Part shown: positions 1 to 10,900 of the stretch, piece after piece
How the letters are laid out: every line of letters begins with the position of its first letter
How positions within the stretch are numbered: the first letter of the stretch is position 1
DNA from: Nigrospora sphaerica
Taxonomy: Eukaryota; Ascomycota; Sordariomycetes; Amphisphaeriales; Apiosporaceae
Assembly: GCA_018287875.1 (NCBI GenBank)
Contig: JAGVVL010000017.1
Location: forward strand, 992,001 to 1,056,000
Length of the DNA stretch: 64,000 bases
Reading direction: 5' to 3'
Made by a program: the position numbers and the translations under genes
Notes under the pieces: model-generated
Told to the model about the DNA's origin: nothing
The model's input: only the letters and a program-made list of their open reading frames with translations
Database searches by the model: none

Positions 1-1428
1 CCCTACTACCTACGGTGTCTGGGGTCAGCAGCTGCTCAAAAGCGTAAAAGTCGCACCAACTGCCGGTTAGTGGATCGGGGTGCCTGTTCGGCGAGTGCAG
101 AAGTGCATATATTGGCGGTGCTGCGACATGGGGAACTGGTAATAACGTGACAAAAAACCATGAGGAAGTACATCGTTGCAGCCCGAGAGGGTGGATCTCC
201 AGGCCATTGCGATGGAAACTGTTTCTCCATTCCATGGCTCCCTTCGACCGCAACATGGGTTGTTTGGGTTTACTCACACCCATACGGGCCCAGGGCAGGA
301 CGGGATGGGGGAGTACTTACGAAAGTGACAGGCCGCGACAGGAGGACGTCTTCAAAGAACTGATCCATGTCGGCAACGGGTGTGGCGCACGCTTCCTTAT
401 CCTCACCCTCGCCCAGAGTGCGCGCTATGGCTTTCGGTTCTCTTTCCGCGTCAAGTCGTTAAGCTGGTGGTTCGTTCTGGGGGTGGGTGGGTAAATGCTT
501 CTCTCCAATCGGCGGGGACGTTGGATGGGAAACCACGAGACAGACAAACGCGATATGCGGGGAGATAGGCGAGGCGGCTGGTGATTGGCCACTCAGATAC
601 ATGTACTTTTAAGGACAGCGATTATAGCTTGTTAGCCCATTTGTTCGTGCCTACGGGGTTTGCTGTAAGTTGGTATATAGCCCATAGAATTTTTGGCTGC
701 CAGGCACGAGGCGAGGTCAACAACCTACAACCAAGTACTCTTTACCTTGGGTACCTATTCCGATGCTGCTGGGCGAGACTCCAGGGCCTTACACTCGTCG
801 TAAGGACCTCGGATATACCCATGGCCATTTCTCTCCCTAACCTCGGGAAGCAAGAACCTATCCCTGTATACCTGGTAGCGTTGCTGGGCTGGCAGAACAG
901 AACGAGACAAGCGTGGACGATGGCTCGTCCGCAAAAGCATGGTTCTGTTGGAAGTCTCGGTCCCGCCACTGAACATGTGTATACAAAGGGAGCGTCCTCC
1001 ACTCTGTCTCTTTCTACTTCTCTTCAATCAACATCAAGCTTCGTCTAGTAGTTCCTACGCGACTATCCAGTGTCTGCAGCGTGGCGTGCACGTGGGTGAT
1101 CCGCCGCTTTCACGTTCCCAAAGCACACGTACCATTGGAAGCATCATGGAGGGCCGTAGGGTAAATGCATCCAGACTGCTGTCTATTCATCACACCGTCT
1201 GCCGGGGGAAGTTATACAGTGATTATAGTGGTACAGTGTTTTCGTCTAGCCAATAAAAAACGCATCAAGTCCCGTGATGCCTCAAAACCGAAAACGCCAG
1301 GCCATGCCAGTCGAGTGAAGATGTGTCGCGGTAAAAATCGAGGTCGGGGAGCCGGCGTGGTTCCCGAGACGATCGGGTGTATGTGTGGATGTGCGTGTGT
1401 GCGTGTTTTGCTCGGGAGGCCGGGATGA
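1..1428. other. Intergenic, no gene recognised
   Basis: Frames are open for at most about 155 codons, with no recognisable motif, signal peptide or convincing splice pattern. The right-hand part lies just downstream of the minus-strand PAM16 stop codon and probably holds its 3' UTR. The left edge may belong to a gene outside the window. Confidence 0.5.
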
Positions 1429-1921
1429 CTACCGGTCCTTGTAGACCTTGGGCTTGAAGCCCTCCTTAACCTCGGCCTCCTGGGCGGCTTTCTCCATGGC
1501 GGGCTTCACGTCGGCCTCGATGCGTTCGCGGGCGCGTAATATTTTGCTCTGCAGGTAGAAGCTGCCACCCTTCTTGGGGTCGTTGGCGTCGAAGAGGGTC
1601 TTGAAGCGCGTCATGACCTCGTCGAGGTTGGCCTGGCCGCCCTGGGGCGGCTTGACGTTGAGGACCTTGCAGGCCTCGTCGAGCGTCATGCCGCCGCGGA
1701 GCGAGGCGCCGCCCGAGACGGTGTTGCCGGCCTTGGCCTGGGCGCGCGCATAGTTGGACGAGGCCTGGGCCTGCTTGAAGGCCTCGGAGAAGGCGCGACC
1801 GACGACGCGCGAGCCGATGATGACGACTTGGGTAATGAGGCGGTGCGCCTGGGAAGGGTGCGGATTAGCGGGCGACGAACGGTTGACGGTGGGGGAGGGG
1901 AGGGTTTTTTCCCCGTACCAT
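1429..1921 (-). CDS. PAM16: PAM16/TIM16, subunit of the mitochondrial presequence translocase motor
   Basis: Exons are 1919-1921 and 1429-1848, giving 140 aa. Exon 1 is the ATG alone, followed by donor GTACGG; the 70 bp intron has a CTAAT-type branch point and ends CCCAG. Exon 2 starts AHRLITQVVIIGSRVVGRAF, the typical Pam16 N-terminus. The C-terminal half carries the degenerate J-like domain (LDEACKVLNV, then FDANDPKKGGSFYLQSKILR), which lacks the HPD triad, as known for this family. Pam16 pairs with the J-protein Pam14/Tim14 at the TIM23 complex and restrains its stimulation of mtHsp70 during matrix protein import. Length fits fungal Pam16 (about 130-145 aa). The unspliced frame would give an implausible 79-residue low-complexity N-terminal extension. 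Family identity is firm; the one-codon exon is inferred from the splice signals. Confidence 0.9.
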
Positions 1922-2681
1922 GATGGAGGTGAGGACGGCGGCACGAGGAAGGTAAAAAGATGCAGCCGGGCGCGGGTTGTCTCCAAGGTCGGCGTCTCGT
2001 CTCGTCTCGGTAACAGCGGCGTGGACGACTTCACGATTCCCAGTGTTGGGGGCAAAGGCCGGGCGGGCAAGTCCGAGGATCGCAAGTTTTTGGTCGGCTG
2101 GGGAAAATCTGCGGCTCCGGGGGGAGGGGACGGCGTCGGTACTTACGGCTGGTGCTACGGGAGGAGTACACGGCTTCTATGCTGATGCCCGCATGGAATC
2201 CATTGAACTGGGCATAGTGCCCATAGTGCAGGTGTGAGTGTGCTTTCACCCTGGCCAGCCTGGCCTAGCTTGCGTACCCTCGTACGTAAAGATTTAGGTA
2301 CATATCGTACGCAGTACTTCTCTGGGCGAAGTAGGCATACAGCGCACAGACCATTTGCCCCATACGCTGCGTTGCCTGCGCTTGGCTGCCGTTGCCGTGG
2401 CCGCTGCATTGCGTCGCTCCCAAGCTGGAGCTCCTGTTTGCCATGAACTGTTCAATTCGAGGCCATCACCACCGAGGCCCATCACCGCTCAGGCAGCCAG
2501 CCAGCCACACCACAACCGCTCAAGAATACCACCGCACTTCTCCGTCTTTCCGTACGCCGCCTCCCCTCCCACACTCATTTGCGGCCTGCTATTTCTCCCA
2601 TCCACCCACCGCGCGAAACGACACCTTCCCTCCCGCTCGCGAGCGAGAGTAAAAGCGACCCAAGAGGCAGAGATCCCGGAG

Positions 2682-2712
<31 letters not shown>

Positions 2713-2789
2713 GAGAGACAGAGAGAAAGAGAGAGGGAGAGAGGAGAGACAAGACACGGGCCAGCGCGTTCCGCTCACCCGCCGCCGCC
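1922..2789. promoter_or_regulatory. Divergent intergenic region between PAM16 and YIP1
   Basis: PAM16 (minus) and YIP1 (plus) are transcribed away from each other, so these 870 bp must hold both promoters and 5' UTRs. A purine (GA)n tract at about 2680-2750 ends roughly 40 bp before the YIP1 ATG, which places it in the YIP1 5' UTR or core promoter. I see no clear TATA box and no extra gene. Confidence 0.5.
2680..2750. repeat. (GA)n microsatellite / purine tract
   Basis: About 70 bases of nearly pure AG dinucleotide repeat with a few T, C and AAA interruptions, just upstream of the YIP1 start codon. Confidence 0.9.
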
Positions 2790-3783
2790 ATGTCGTACCC
2801 CTACGGTGACCCCCAGCCGAATCAATACGCCCCCAACCCCGCCGCCCAGAACCTGCAGTTCTACCCGTCCACATACTCGCCCGGCATACCGAGCCACGGC
2901 GCCTCCTCGACCCCGGGTTATGGCTACGGCACCCCCGCCGCCGCGGGCTTCGGCGGTTTCGGCGGCGCCGGCGCCCCCGGCGTCAGCGGCCGCATGGGCG
3001 AGCAGGGCGGGCTGCGGACCGGCTGGCTGGCCGCCTTCTCGACCGAGGGCTACGATAACGAGCCGCCGTTGCTGGAAGAGCTGGGCGTGAACTTTGACCA
3101 CATTCAAAAGAAGGCGGGTGGCCGTCCCATCCCGCCGCGCCCCTTCCGTGTTCGCTAACTCTGGCCGTTAGACTCTCGCCGTCCTGAATCCCTTTGCCCG
3201 CATAGATCAGCACCTGATGGACGACTCGGACATGGCGGGGCCCATCCTCTTCTTCTTCCTTTTCGGCACCTTCCTGCTCGTCAGCGGCAAGGTGCACTTT
3301 GGCTACATCTATGGCCTGGCCCTGATGGGCTCTGTCGCCCTGCACGCCATTCTCTCCCTCATGACACCCGACGACGCGACGAGCGCGGCGTCGGCTGGCC
3401 CCGCCTACGTCTCGTCGGCCGTCTACCCGGGCGAGCCCGCGGGCGGCAGCGGCAGCAGCGGCGACAAGGGCCACATGAGCCCCACCCTCACCTTTGCGCG
3501 GAGCGCCAGCGTACTGGGCTACTGCCTGCTGCCCCTGGTCCTGACGAGTCTGGTCGGCATCGTGATGCCCATGGACACTCCCATGGGCTACATCCTGCAG
3601 AGTGCCGCCATCACCTGGTGTACCACGAGCGCCAGCGGCATGTTCTGCGCCGTTGGCCGGATGAAGGGCATGCGCGGCTTGGTCGCTTACCCCTTGGCCC
3701 TGTTCTATGTTGGTTTTGGCATCATGGGCATTTTCAGCAGCCGCGGCAGTGGTACCCTCAGCCAAGCCGCCGGCGTCGCGTAA
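2790..3783 (+). CDS. YIP1: Yip1 family protein (ER-Golgi transport, Rab-interacting)
   Basis: Exons are 2790-3113 and 3172-3783, giving 311 aa. The N-terminal 75 residues are Pro/Gly/Tyr-rich and cytosolic. The family block PPLLEELGVNFDHIQKK precedes the intron and TLAVLNPFARIDQHLMDDSD follows it, the usual Yip1 order. The C-terminal half has about five hydrophobic segments, beginning GPILFFFLFGTFLLVSGKVH. Yip1 proteins bind prenylated Ypt/Rab GTPases and act in COPII vesicle formation and ER-Golgi traffic. To keep frame and the conserved block, the 58 bp intron must start at GC (AAG|GCGGGT) and end TTAG, with CTAAC as branch point. The nearest GT (3118) breaks the frame. A DAT motif is followed by a Gly/Ser-rich loop (about residues 170-190) that looks lineage-specific. 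Confidence 0.9.
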
Positions 3784-6332
3784 GAGTCTCTCGGCCGTCG
3801 CCAGTCGGCCTTTTTTTTCCTAAAAAGAAAAAACGGAGGGTGAATCGGAGTGAAGAGTTACTGGTGTTCTGGCTCGGTGGGGGTCTGCGGCGGCGGCGTA
3901 ACGGTTGCATGTTGTGTTGCAAGATTGGCTGTAGTGTTGTTCGAAATGAACCTTAGGAAGAAACCAAGCCATATTCACAAAACACGTTTCATCGGGCATC
4001 TCAGGCTTCTTCTGGCCCCCCGGATCCGCCTGCTAGATAAATGCCACTCAGCCCGCCCCTCTCTCATTCTCTAGATGGCACTCATACCCCTGGAGCCCCT
4101 ATGGTCACACCTAAGCCTGCGCCTCATAGCCTAACACCCATCCTTCCACGCCCCGGCCCGGGCTCTCACCCCCTTCCCCTTACATGGCATGTTTTTCCCA
4201 ATTCCCCTGGGCGTCCATGGCGCCACCCATCTGAGCCCGCCTTCCCGCGCCCTAGAACCGAGGACCTGGGTCGGCAGCGATGGTCTGCGTGACTTCGCCC
4301 CTTTAATTTTTTGGGAAGTAGTTCACAGCGGAAGCGACACGTGACGGCCGAAACACCAGGCCTCCTTGCGGCGTGGTGATAGTATGTTCCCCGGTCCCCG
4401 TAACACGATCCTCAGCATGCCCGGACTCTTCGTCCGGCCATTTGCCCCGGGGGTCAGTCCACGGCAAGTCACGGCACCGTTTCCCTCTGCTTCGCACGGG
4501 CGCGCCGCGCGGGGCGCGTGTCACAGCCAAGGCCCTCGCCCGGCTCGGCGGCCGTCGGGTACCAAAGGGGATAACGCGAATCGGGTGTTTGGGGGAAGAA
4601 GAAGAAGAAGAAGCCGGGGAAACCGAAATATGGCCGTGGGCGTTCGCTCACCCTCTCCGCGTGGACGGGACAAGACGCCGGAAAGACGGGTCGGGCACGG
4701 GGCCCCGGCCCCCGAAGATACCAGCCCGGCTCTGTTCCCTGTTTACGGGCGGCCGACGCGGAAAAAAAAGGGGGGGTCGCAGCCTCCACCTTCGGTTGAT
4801 GGCGCGCGCCTGGCTTGCTCTAGTTTTCGCCGCCGAGTGCCTTCCCGCAAGTCCTGGGGTTTCGAATGGTCAGCGGAAGGGGCCAGGTCGGGCCGCGAGT
4901 CTAAGAATGGGGCGGCGAGATCACGCCATGAGCCGAGGTACGACAGGGGAGGAAAGACCGGAGGGAGTACTCCAGGCCGGTCCGTCCCGTGATTGTCCAG
5001 GGCACATGGGACGGGGAGCCGGAAGAAACGGCGCTCGCGCGCCCTGCGAATAGCAGGCTGTGAAGCATAACGGGGAAAGCCGTGGGCAGCGGTGCCGGCA
5101 AGCATGGACTCCCCCTTCGGGGTATAGGTAGGACCCGCGTTTGTTTGACGCCCCAGCGGTGGCGGCCTTGAAAAGACAGGAGGCTCGCTGGCGGTGCGGG
5201 GAAGGCGCAGTAGGGATGTCTATCTATAACGAGCGTCGGAGGAGGGCAGGAACGATCTGGGGCCAGCGCTAAAAGGGGAAGAGGGCGAGTGGGTCGGCGT
5301 CGGCTTCTCCCCTAATGGGAACGGAATCAGGGGAGGAGGCTGTTTTGTGCCGAGTCATATCGGGAACTGCGCTGTTGTTGCCGTGGGTTTCTTTCTCAGC
5401 TCAGCCGGCACCGGCCGGCCCCTCTGGTTCTGCTGCCTCTGGCCTTCTCACCGTCTCTTGCTGACTGGTTCTGGGGAAGCTGCTGGCGTGTCGTGCTTGC
5501 AAGTAAACTTGGGGCGTGGTGCTTGTTATGACTGGACACGTGCGAACAGAGAGCCCGCGCTGATATAGCAAAGGTGTCCTGCGAATCTACTCAGCAGACA
5601 TCAATCATCTGAGAATTAGCCAATTGTTGCTTGTACGAGCTCCCCGCCCATTCTCCCCCTCGGTCAGGTCAGCCAGCCCCCATCGGTCGGTTTGCAGTCA
5701 CAACAGGGGGGGAAAAGAGGGAGAAGAAGGTTGAGTACGATATGCGGTGTCTTGTTGATCGCTATCTGAGTCAAGGATTGCAATATGGTGAGGGGGAAAG
5801 GAGAGCTCTCTGCCACTCGGGTTCCCCCCTCGCCCTGCCGTACAAGCTCCTGCAGCTAGACGCTTCAGGTAAGAATGCATGTGCACTTCGCCGTGTCCCG
5901 GCCGGTCGTAACTGGCCGGGACTGCCCGTGTGCCCCCATCTCGGGGCCACAGCCCAGCATCATCCGTTATGTCGTCGTCCTCCTCTATGGCGAAAAACAA
6001 TGCTGAGAGATGTGCCTCTTCATCTCTGCCTGGGTATCGTCAAATCCATGACCGGCGCAGCTCGGACCTCGGCCGACGCTGGCCACGCAATCCAAAGAAA
6101 TCAGCCATCTTTTTTTCGTCCCTGTCGGGGGCTTCCTTGCCCGTCCGAACCCGTGCCGACGCCTGTGCCAAAAAGCAGACTCCATGTTCCCTGCCGGTTT
6201 CATTGAGTAGAGTATATTAGGGTGGAGAAGGTATGTGCAGTTGTAGAAGTGTGGTGGTGGTGTGTGTTGTGGTTGTGTTGTGGGTGTGTTGTTTGTCGAT
6301 CCATCAGTGTCGTTTAGTCGTTACAAAAGAGC
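3784..6332. other. Intergenic 2.5 kb, convergent genes, no gene recognised
   Basis: YIP1 and the bHLH gene point toward each other across this interval. Open frames up to about 226 codons occur on both strands between 4366 and 5105, but they mirror each other in GC-rich sequence and are rich in Arg, Gly and Pro without any motif. A (GAA)n run lies near 4598-4612 and a TG-rich stretch at 6236-6290, just downstream of the bHLH stop. Confidence 0.5.
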
Positions 6333-7904
6333 TCAGGCCGAAGGGAAACCTCGCGGGTTGAAGACAGCGGCTCCGTACCCCTGATTATGCCAGTTCGGTG
6401 CTGGGTGTCCCGCGCCCAACAGCTGCTCAAAGGCTTGCAGTCGACGGGTCAACTCGTCGTTCTTGTGGGCCATGTTGCGATTCCGCCGCTCCAACTGGTG
6501 GATGTATTCAGTGGCTTTGGTAAGAATGGTGCCCTGGTTCATCGTGTCAGTCGTGCGGCGGGGCGGGTTGCGGGGAGCATCAACATACCTTGCTAACTTT
6601 GGGGGCCTTGGAGGCGGGAACGGGCGAGTCGTCGTCGTCCTCGGGTATGGATTTCAGAGAGGGGATGGCCTCGCGCAGGTCGGCGATGCGGTCCTTGAGG
6701 TTGGTCCGGTACTTGCGTTCAATGTCGTTGTGGGCGGCGCGGTCCGAGTTCCGCGGCTTGGCGCCGGGCTTCTCGACGTGCTCGCCGGGCGTCGTGGTTC
6801 CCGAGCGGGGCGCGGCTTTCGACACCGAGGCGGTCCGTTGCTTCTCCACGGGGTGCTCGCTCGTCGTCTCGCTGGCCGAGCTGGGGCTGCGGTGGCTCTT
6901 CTCAAAGGTGAAGTAGTCCATGGTCGGGGGTCGTTGGGTGTTGGTGTTGATGGGGGGCAGGCCGGTGCCCATGGCGATGGCCAGCAGGCGCTGACGCTCG
7001 GGGTCCTGGAATACGGGGCCCGTGTTGGCGTACGAGTCCATGCGCAGGCCGGGTTGCGGGGGCTCCCAGCTGAGGGGCGTCGAGTAGAGCCGCTCGGGGA
7101 CAACGTCGAGCTGCTGGTCGCCGTCGCGGCCGCCGAAGTCGTCGTCCAGAGCCATGGCGAATGCTTCCTCTTCCGACGAAAGCGCGTGGTCCAAAGCGCT
7201 GTCCGAGTCTACCAGGTCCGGCAGCACGGGCGAGAAGGTGGGTCGGTAGTTGTCACTTTGCGAAAGACGGGGGATCCGGGGTGCAGGGTGCTGCATCAAG
7301 TCGGACGCTCTGAACTGGTACTCAGTACATCGGTTCAGCTGGTCGGGCATACCAATGGAGATGGCGCCGGGGGGGGGTTTGTTAGAGACTCACCTGCGCG
7401 AGGGCGCAAAGTTCATGTGGTCAAAGTCCTCCGACTTGTCGAGGCTCTCGTCGTCGCTGTCGAAGCGGAGCCAGTAGTCGGTGCAGTCGAGCGCCGAGTA
7501 GTCCTGCTTGCGCTTCAAGGTCTTCTTGACCTGGGCCTTGTTGGCCGACTTGGGCGACTTGCTGATCTTGGCAGGCTTGGTGAGGGACTCCTTGGCTGCC
7601 GGGGGGCTGGCCGAACCGGCCTTGCGCTGCTGGTAGTCCTGGGGCGATGCCGGGTTGCCAATGGTGGGACCCGCCAGGGAGTTGTCGAAGTTGTCCCAGA
7701 AGGAGATGGAGGAGAGTTGCCGGAGGCAGCTCGATGAGCTGTCGAGAAAGGTATCGATAGCCTGGGGCGACGGGTCAGTGAGGCACGCTCCCGTTATGAC
7801 TCGGCACTGGCTGGGCACATAGCGGCCGAGTCGGGATGAGTGGGCGTTACCTTGCTGTTGGAGGCCGGGAACAGGTCGATGTTCTGGAGAACTTCGCTGT
7901 CCAT
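6333..7904 (-). CDS. SREBP-type bHLH transcription factor lacking membrane segments (SrbB-like)
   Basis: Four exons: 7851-7904, 7394-7761, 6589-7309 and 6333-6533, giving 447 aa. All introns are GT-AG and frame-consistent. The basic region plus helix 1 (about residues 333-358) contains HNDIERKYRTNLKDRI. The tyrosine in the ERKYR core is the hallmark that separates SREBP-type bHLH proteins from other bHLH factors. Helix 2 follows the last intron (KGTILTKATEYIHQLERRN), after an unusually long acidic Pro-rich loop. The N-terminal half is Ser/Asp-rich, likely an activation region, with a short block DYWLRFDSDDESLDKSED. No transmembrane helices follow the bHLH, so this is not the membrane-tethered SrbA/Sre1 form. 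Fungal relatives regulate sterol, hypoxia or carbon responses; which of these applies here is not visible. The family call is firm, the SrbB assignment tentative. Confidence 0.88.
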
Positions 7905-10900
7905 GACGAAGGGGTGAGGATGGCCGGAGCCGGGTCGAGGTTCAAGTACTCAGTCTCGCCGAGGCTTCAGTACCGGGGCGAGTGGGTGGGCAGATGATGG
8001 TGGCACGAGAGGGGCAGGGGGGCGTGTGTGTTGTTGCGGTTGTATTCAACACCCCGAGGAACCCTGCAGTGCGCGGCGGTGGATATCGTGAGAGGGACCG
8101 GTGGTCTTGACCCCTGGTGTGCTGGATTCGGAATCCGGTCGTCTGGGTCGAAAAGAAACTCGCGAGGTGAGGGCACGAGGAACCTGCAAAGAGAGGGGGG
8201 TGAGTGGTGTATTTGGCGGTTGGGGGTTGTCGGACTTGAGTTTGTTGGGGGGGGGGGGGTAGGTAGAGTAGTGGTTGGTGTAGGTCGTTGTTCTGTGACG
8301 GATTGGGAAGAGAGGATAGGGAACTACGATGCATACGGCGCGAGGGTGGAGGATCTAAGTACTAGCCGTCGGGCGGCATGCTCGGCAAGGGAAAGGAAAA
8401 AGATGGGGGGTCTGGGATGCTGCACGACGGCGATCCAAAGGGTCTTCGGGTGGTATCTGGCGGAGGCGGCCAGACGGCCCCGGCGGATCCCAGGACGGAC
8501 AGCGGAATGGCCTGACGTCGCAGGGCTACGAAAATGCAACGGTTTCGGGCGGCAGATGGCAGAGCGAGAACCGGCCGCCGCCGAACATGGATGGGCGCGG
8601 GGAGCACGACTTTTTTTTCCCTACGGCTGCCGCTGGGAGGAGTCGGCGTCTCGCCTGCGCCCCCAGGTGCCCAGGGGAGCCGGAGCGGTACCCGAGGGCG
8701 TCTCTTCTTCGCAATCGCACACCCCATTCCAGACCAAAAGGAGAGGAGAAATGCAGCCATCTGGGGCGGCACAACGTTGGGCTTGTGGGTAGTGGGCTGT
8801 CATTCACGACTACGGGCTGCGCGGCGGCGTCCCATGGCAAACAAGGGGTGTGGCAGGAAGTGGATGTGTGGATGAGGATGACCAGGGAGGCCTGTACACA
8901 GAGAGTAGCTCCATAGGGGATCCCCCGATCGAGCACCCACCCCGGCATCCGGCAGCAGCCGGTACGTATGCATGTATTGTACTTACTCACCGCGGTACGG
9001 GCTCTCGCATAGGTAACCGATGATTTAGTACGAGTTGCTTTGATGACCTAACTAGAGTAAGCACACAGGGTACCTACATGTGAGGCAAGTATTACTCTTC
9101 CACGAATAGCACGAGGTTTGAAGAAGGCGAGAAAAAAAAAACATGCGGGCACATGCTGAAACTACTGCAACCGCGGGGCAAAAGCGGGAGGAAACAGCAG
9201 AGCGAGAGTGAGCACGAGAGATACTGAAAGAATTGAGTCGAGTGGGAAATAATGAAAAGCCACACGGACACGCGCGCGCGCGCGCGCGCAAAAACACACA
9301 CACGGCGGGAAAACTAATGGCCTCGCTGCAACCTGGTGCAAAATGTGTGCGGCGGGTGCATGATGAGCTCTGCTTGGGGATGGCGGTCCAGACGTCAGAG
9401 ACATGTCGGCATGGCCTGACTTTTCGAATCCTGCGGACCGGGGGGTTCTTTGGCCGTTGGGCGGGATGGCCCAGAACTAGCGCAGATGGGGCCCTGGAAT
9501 CAGGCCATTCGCAAGGCTGAGCCCGGCCGAATCGTATGAGGAGTGGAGCCCACCCGCGCGATTCCGTATTGTGCCATTGGTTCCTGGCTTGCCGCTCCTG
9601 TCGCCTTCTTCGTGACTTCTGGTCGGCTGCCAGCCTTGCCCGGCCTCCTACGTGGCCTCGTCCAGCCCAGTGAGCGGCGGTTCCCGTCCCGGGTTGTGCT
9701 TGTTACCCTATGGAAGGCTTCTTGGGCCAAAAGCTGGGAGCTTATTTTGGCGAGAGCCCGTGAAAGGAACAAGTCGCCATGAATGTCGCATGGATGGAGA
9801 CGGGCCCAATTTTGCCAAGTGTTGTATCTCTGTACCTACATACCTTGCCCATACCCACGGATTTGCTGCGCTAGTAACCTTGGGTGCGTGTGTGGGGAGG
9901 TTCGCTTTGTGAAGAAGGGACGGGTACACGGCGAGGAGGGTCCGGCACTTGACCTGGTCACCCACGCCTATTTTCATCCCTCATCCCTCCCTTCAGCATA
10001 TCCATACACAGGCTGGGATAGCCCGTTTGTGCCCGCTATGCCTGCTACCAATGCCGTCACCATGGGCCTACACACATTACACCCCCTCGTGCACAACCAG
10101 TTTCGCCGGCAGCGCAGAACAAAACAAAACCGGGTTTGGCTGCCCCAGCCATCGCGGGTCACGGCTCCGTGTCATCGGCCGCCGCCATCCCACATGTCGA
10201 GAATTCCGCCTTTTCGTTTCGGGGGGCGGCGCCCGTCGGCCTTGGCCAGGGCAAAAGTTGATACGTAGCGTAACCAAGCATGAGATGAGCACACTTCTTG
10301 GCCGTCCACGCTCGGCCTCCTCCGCTGCACGTGCTCGTGCTGTACGCCTCCTTCCTGTAGGTACTAAAGTAGCTATCCGGTGCCGGCCATCGACATCTGG
10401 CCCCCGGGTGCTCCCTACATTCACTGCTGCATCCGTGCCCGCCAGACCCGTGCCTGCACGAATTACAGCAACACCTGCTCCCCGGGTACAGGCTACAGAT
10501 CCCATCCGGCTGCCGAGGCGCCCGGAATGGGCAAATGGGAAAATGCCTGGGCTGCCCGTGCCAATGGCCAGTCGACAAGTGCATCGTAACTGGGAACAAG
10601 ATGCCCCGATCCCCCTCCCATCCCGCCGGGGCTATTTGCCAATATCCCATGGAGTCTCGATGCCGCCTGAACCTGGTTCGCCTCCACCTCGTTCACTCGC
10701 TTGCCCGCTCACCTGAGAATCCCCTCGAACCCCCTCCGGAAGGAATGCCCAACCGCAGGGGTACGTAGGTACGCATGGTAGCCAGCCAGCCAGCCATTCA
10801 CTCTCCGTCACCGTTCCAGCCGCGAAGCCATCGCCCAATATATTCCCCCATGGAGAGTCCACTCTGCCCGCCCTCAATCGGGCCTGCTCGGCCGGGTCGG

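Noticed and set aside
2983..3765. 260-codon minus-strand frame over YIP1
   Set aside because: Antisense shadow; the plus strand carries the conserved YIP1 sequence.
4366..5105. Overlapping open frames of 120-226 codons on both strands
   Set aside because: Composition is Arg/Gly/Pro-rich, frames mirror each other in GC-rich DNA, and there is no motif or splice logic.
6463..7737. 424-codon plus-strand frame
   Set aside because: Antisense shadow of the bHLH exons; Val/Gly/Arg-rich translation typical of reversed GC-rich coding sequence.
8028..8792. 254-codon plus-strand frame upstream of the bHLH gene
   Set aside because: It overlaps antisense frames of similar length, includes a poly-G run translated as Gly, and has no recognisable domain.
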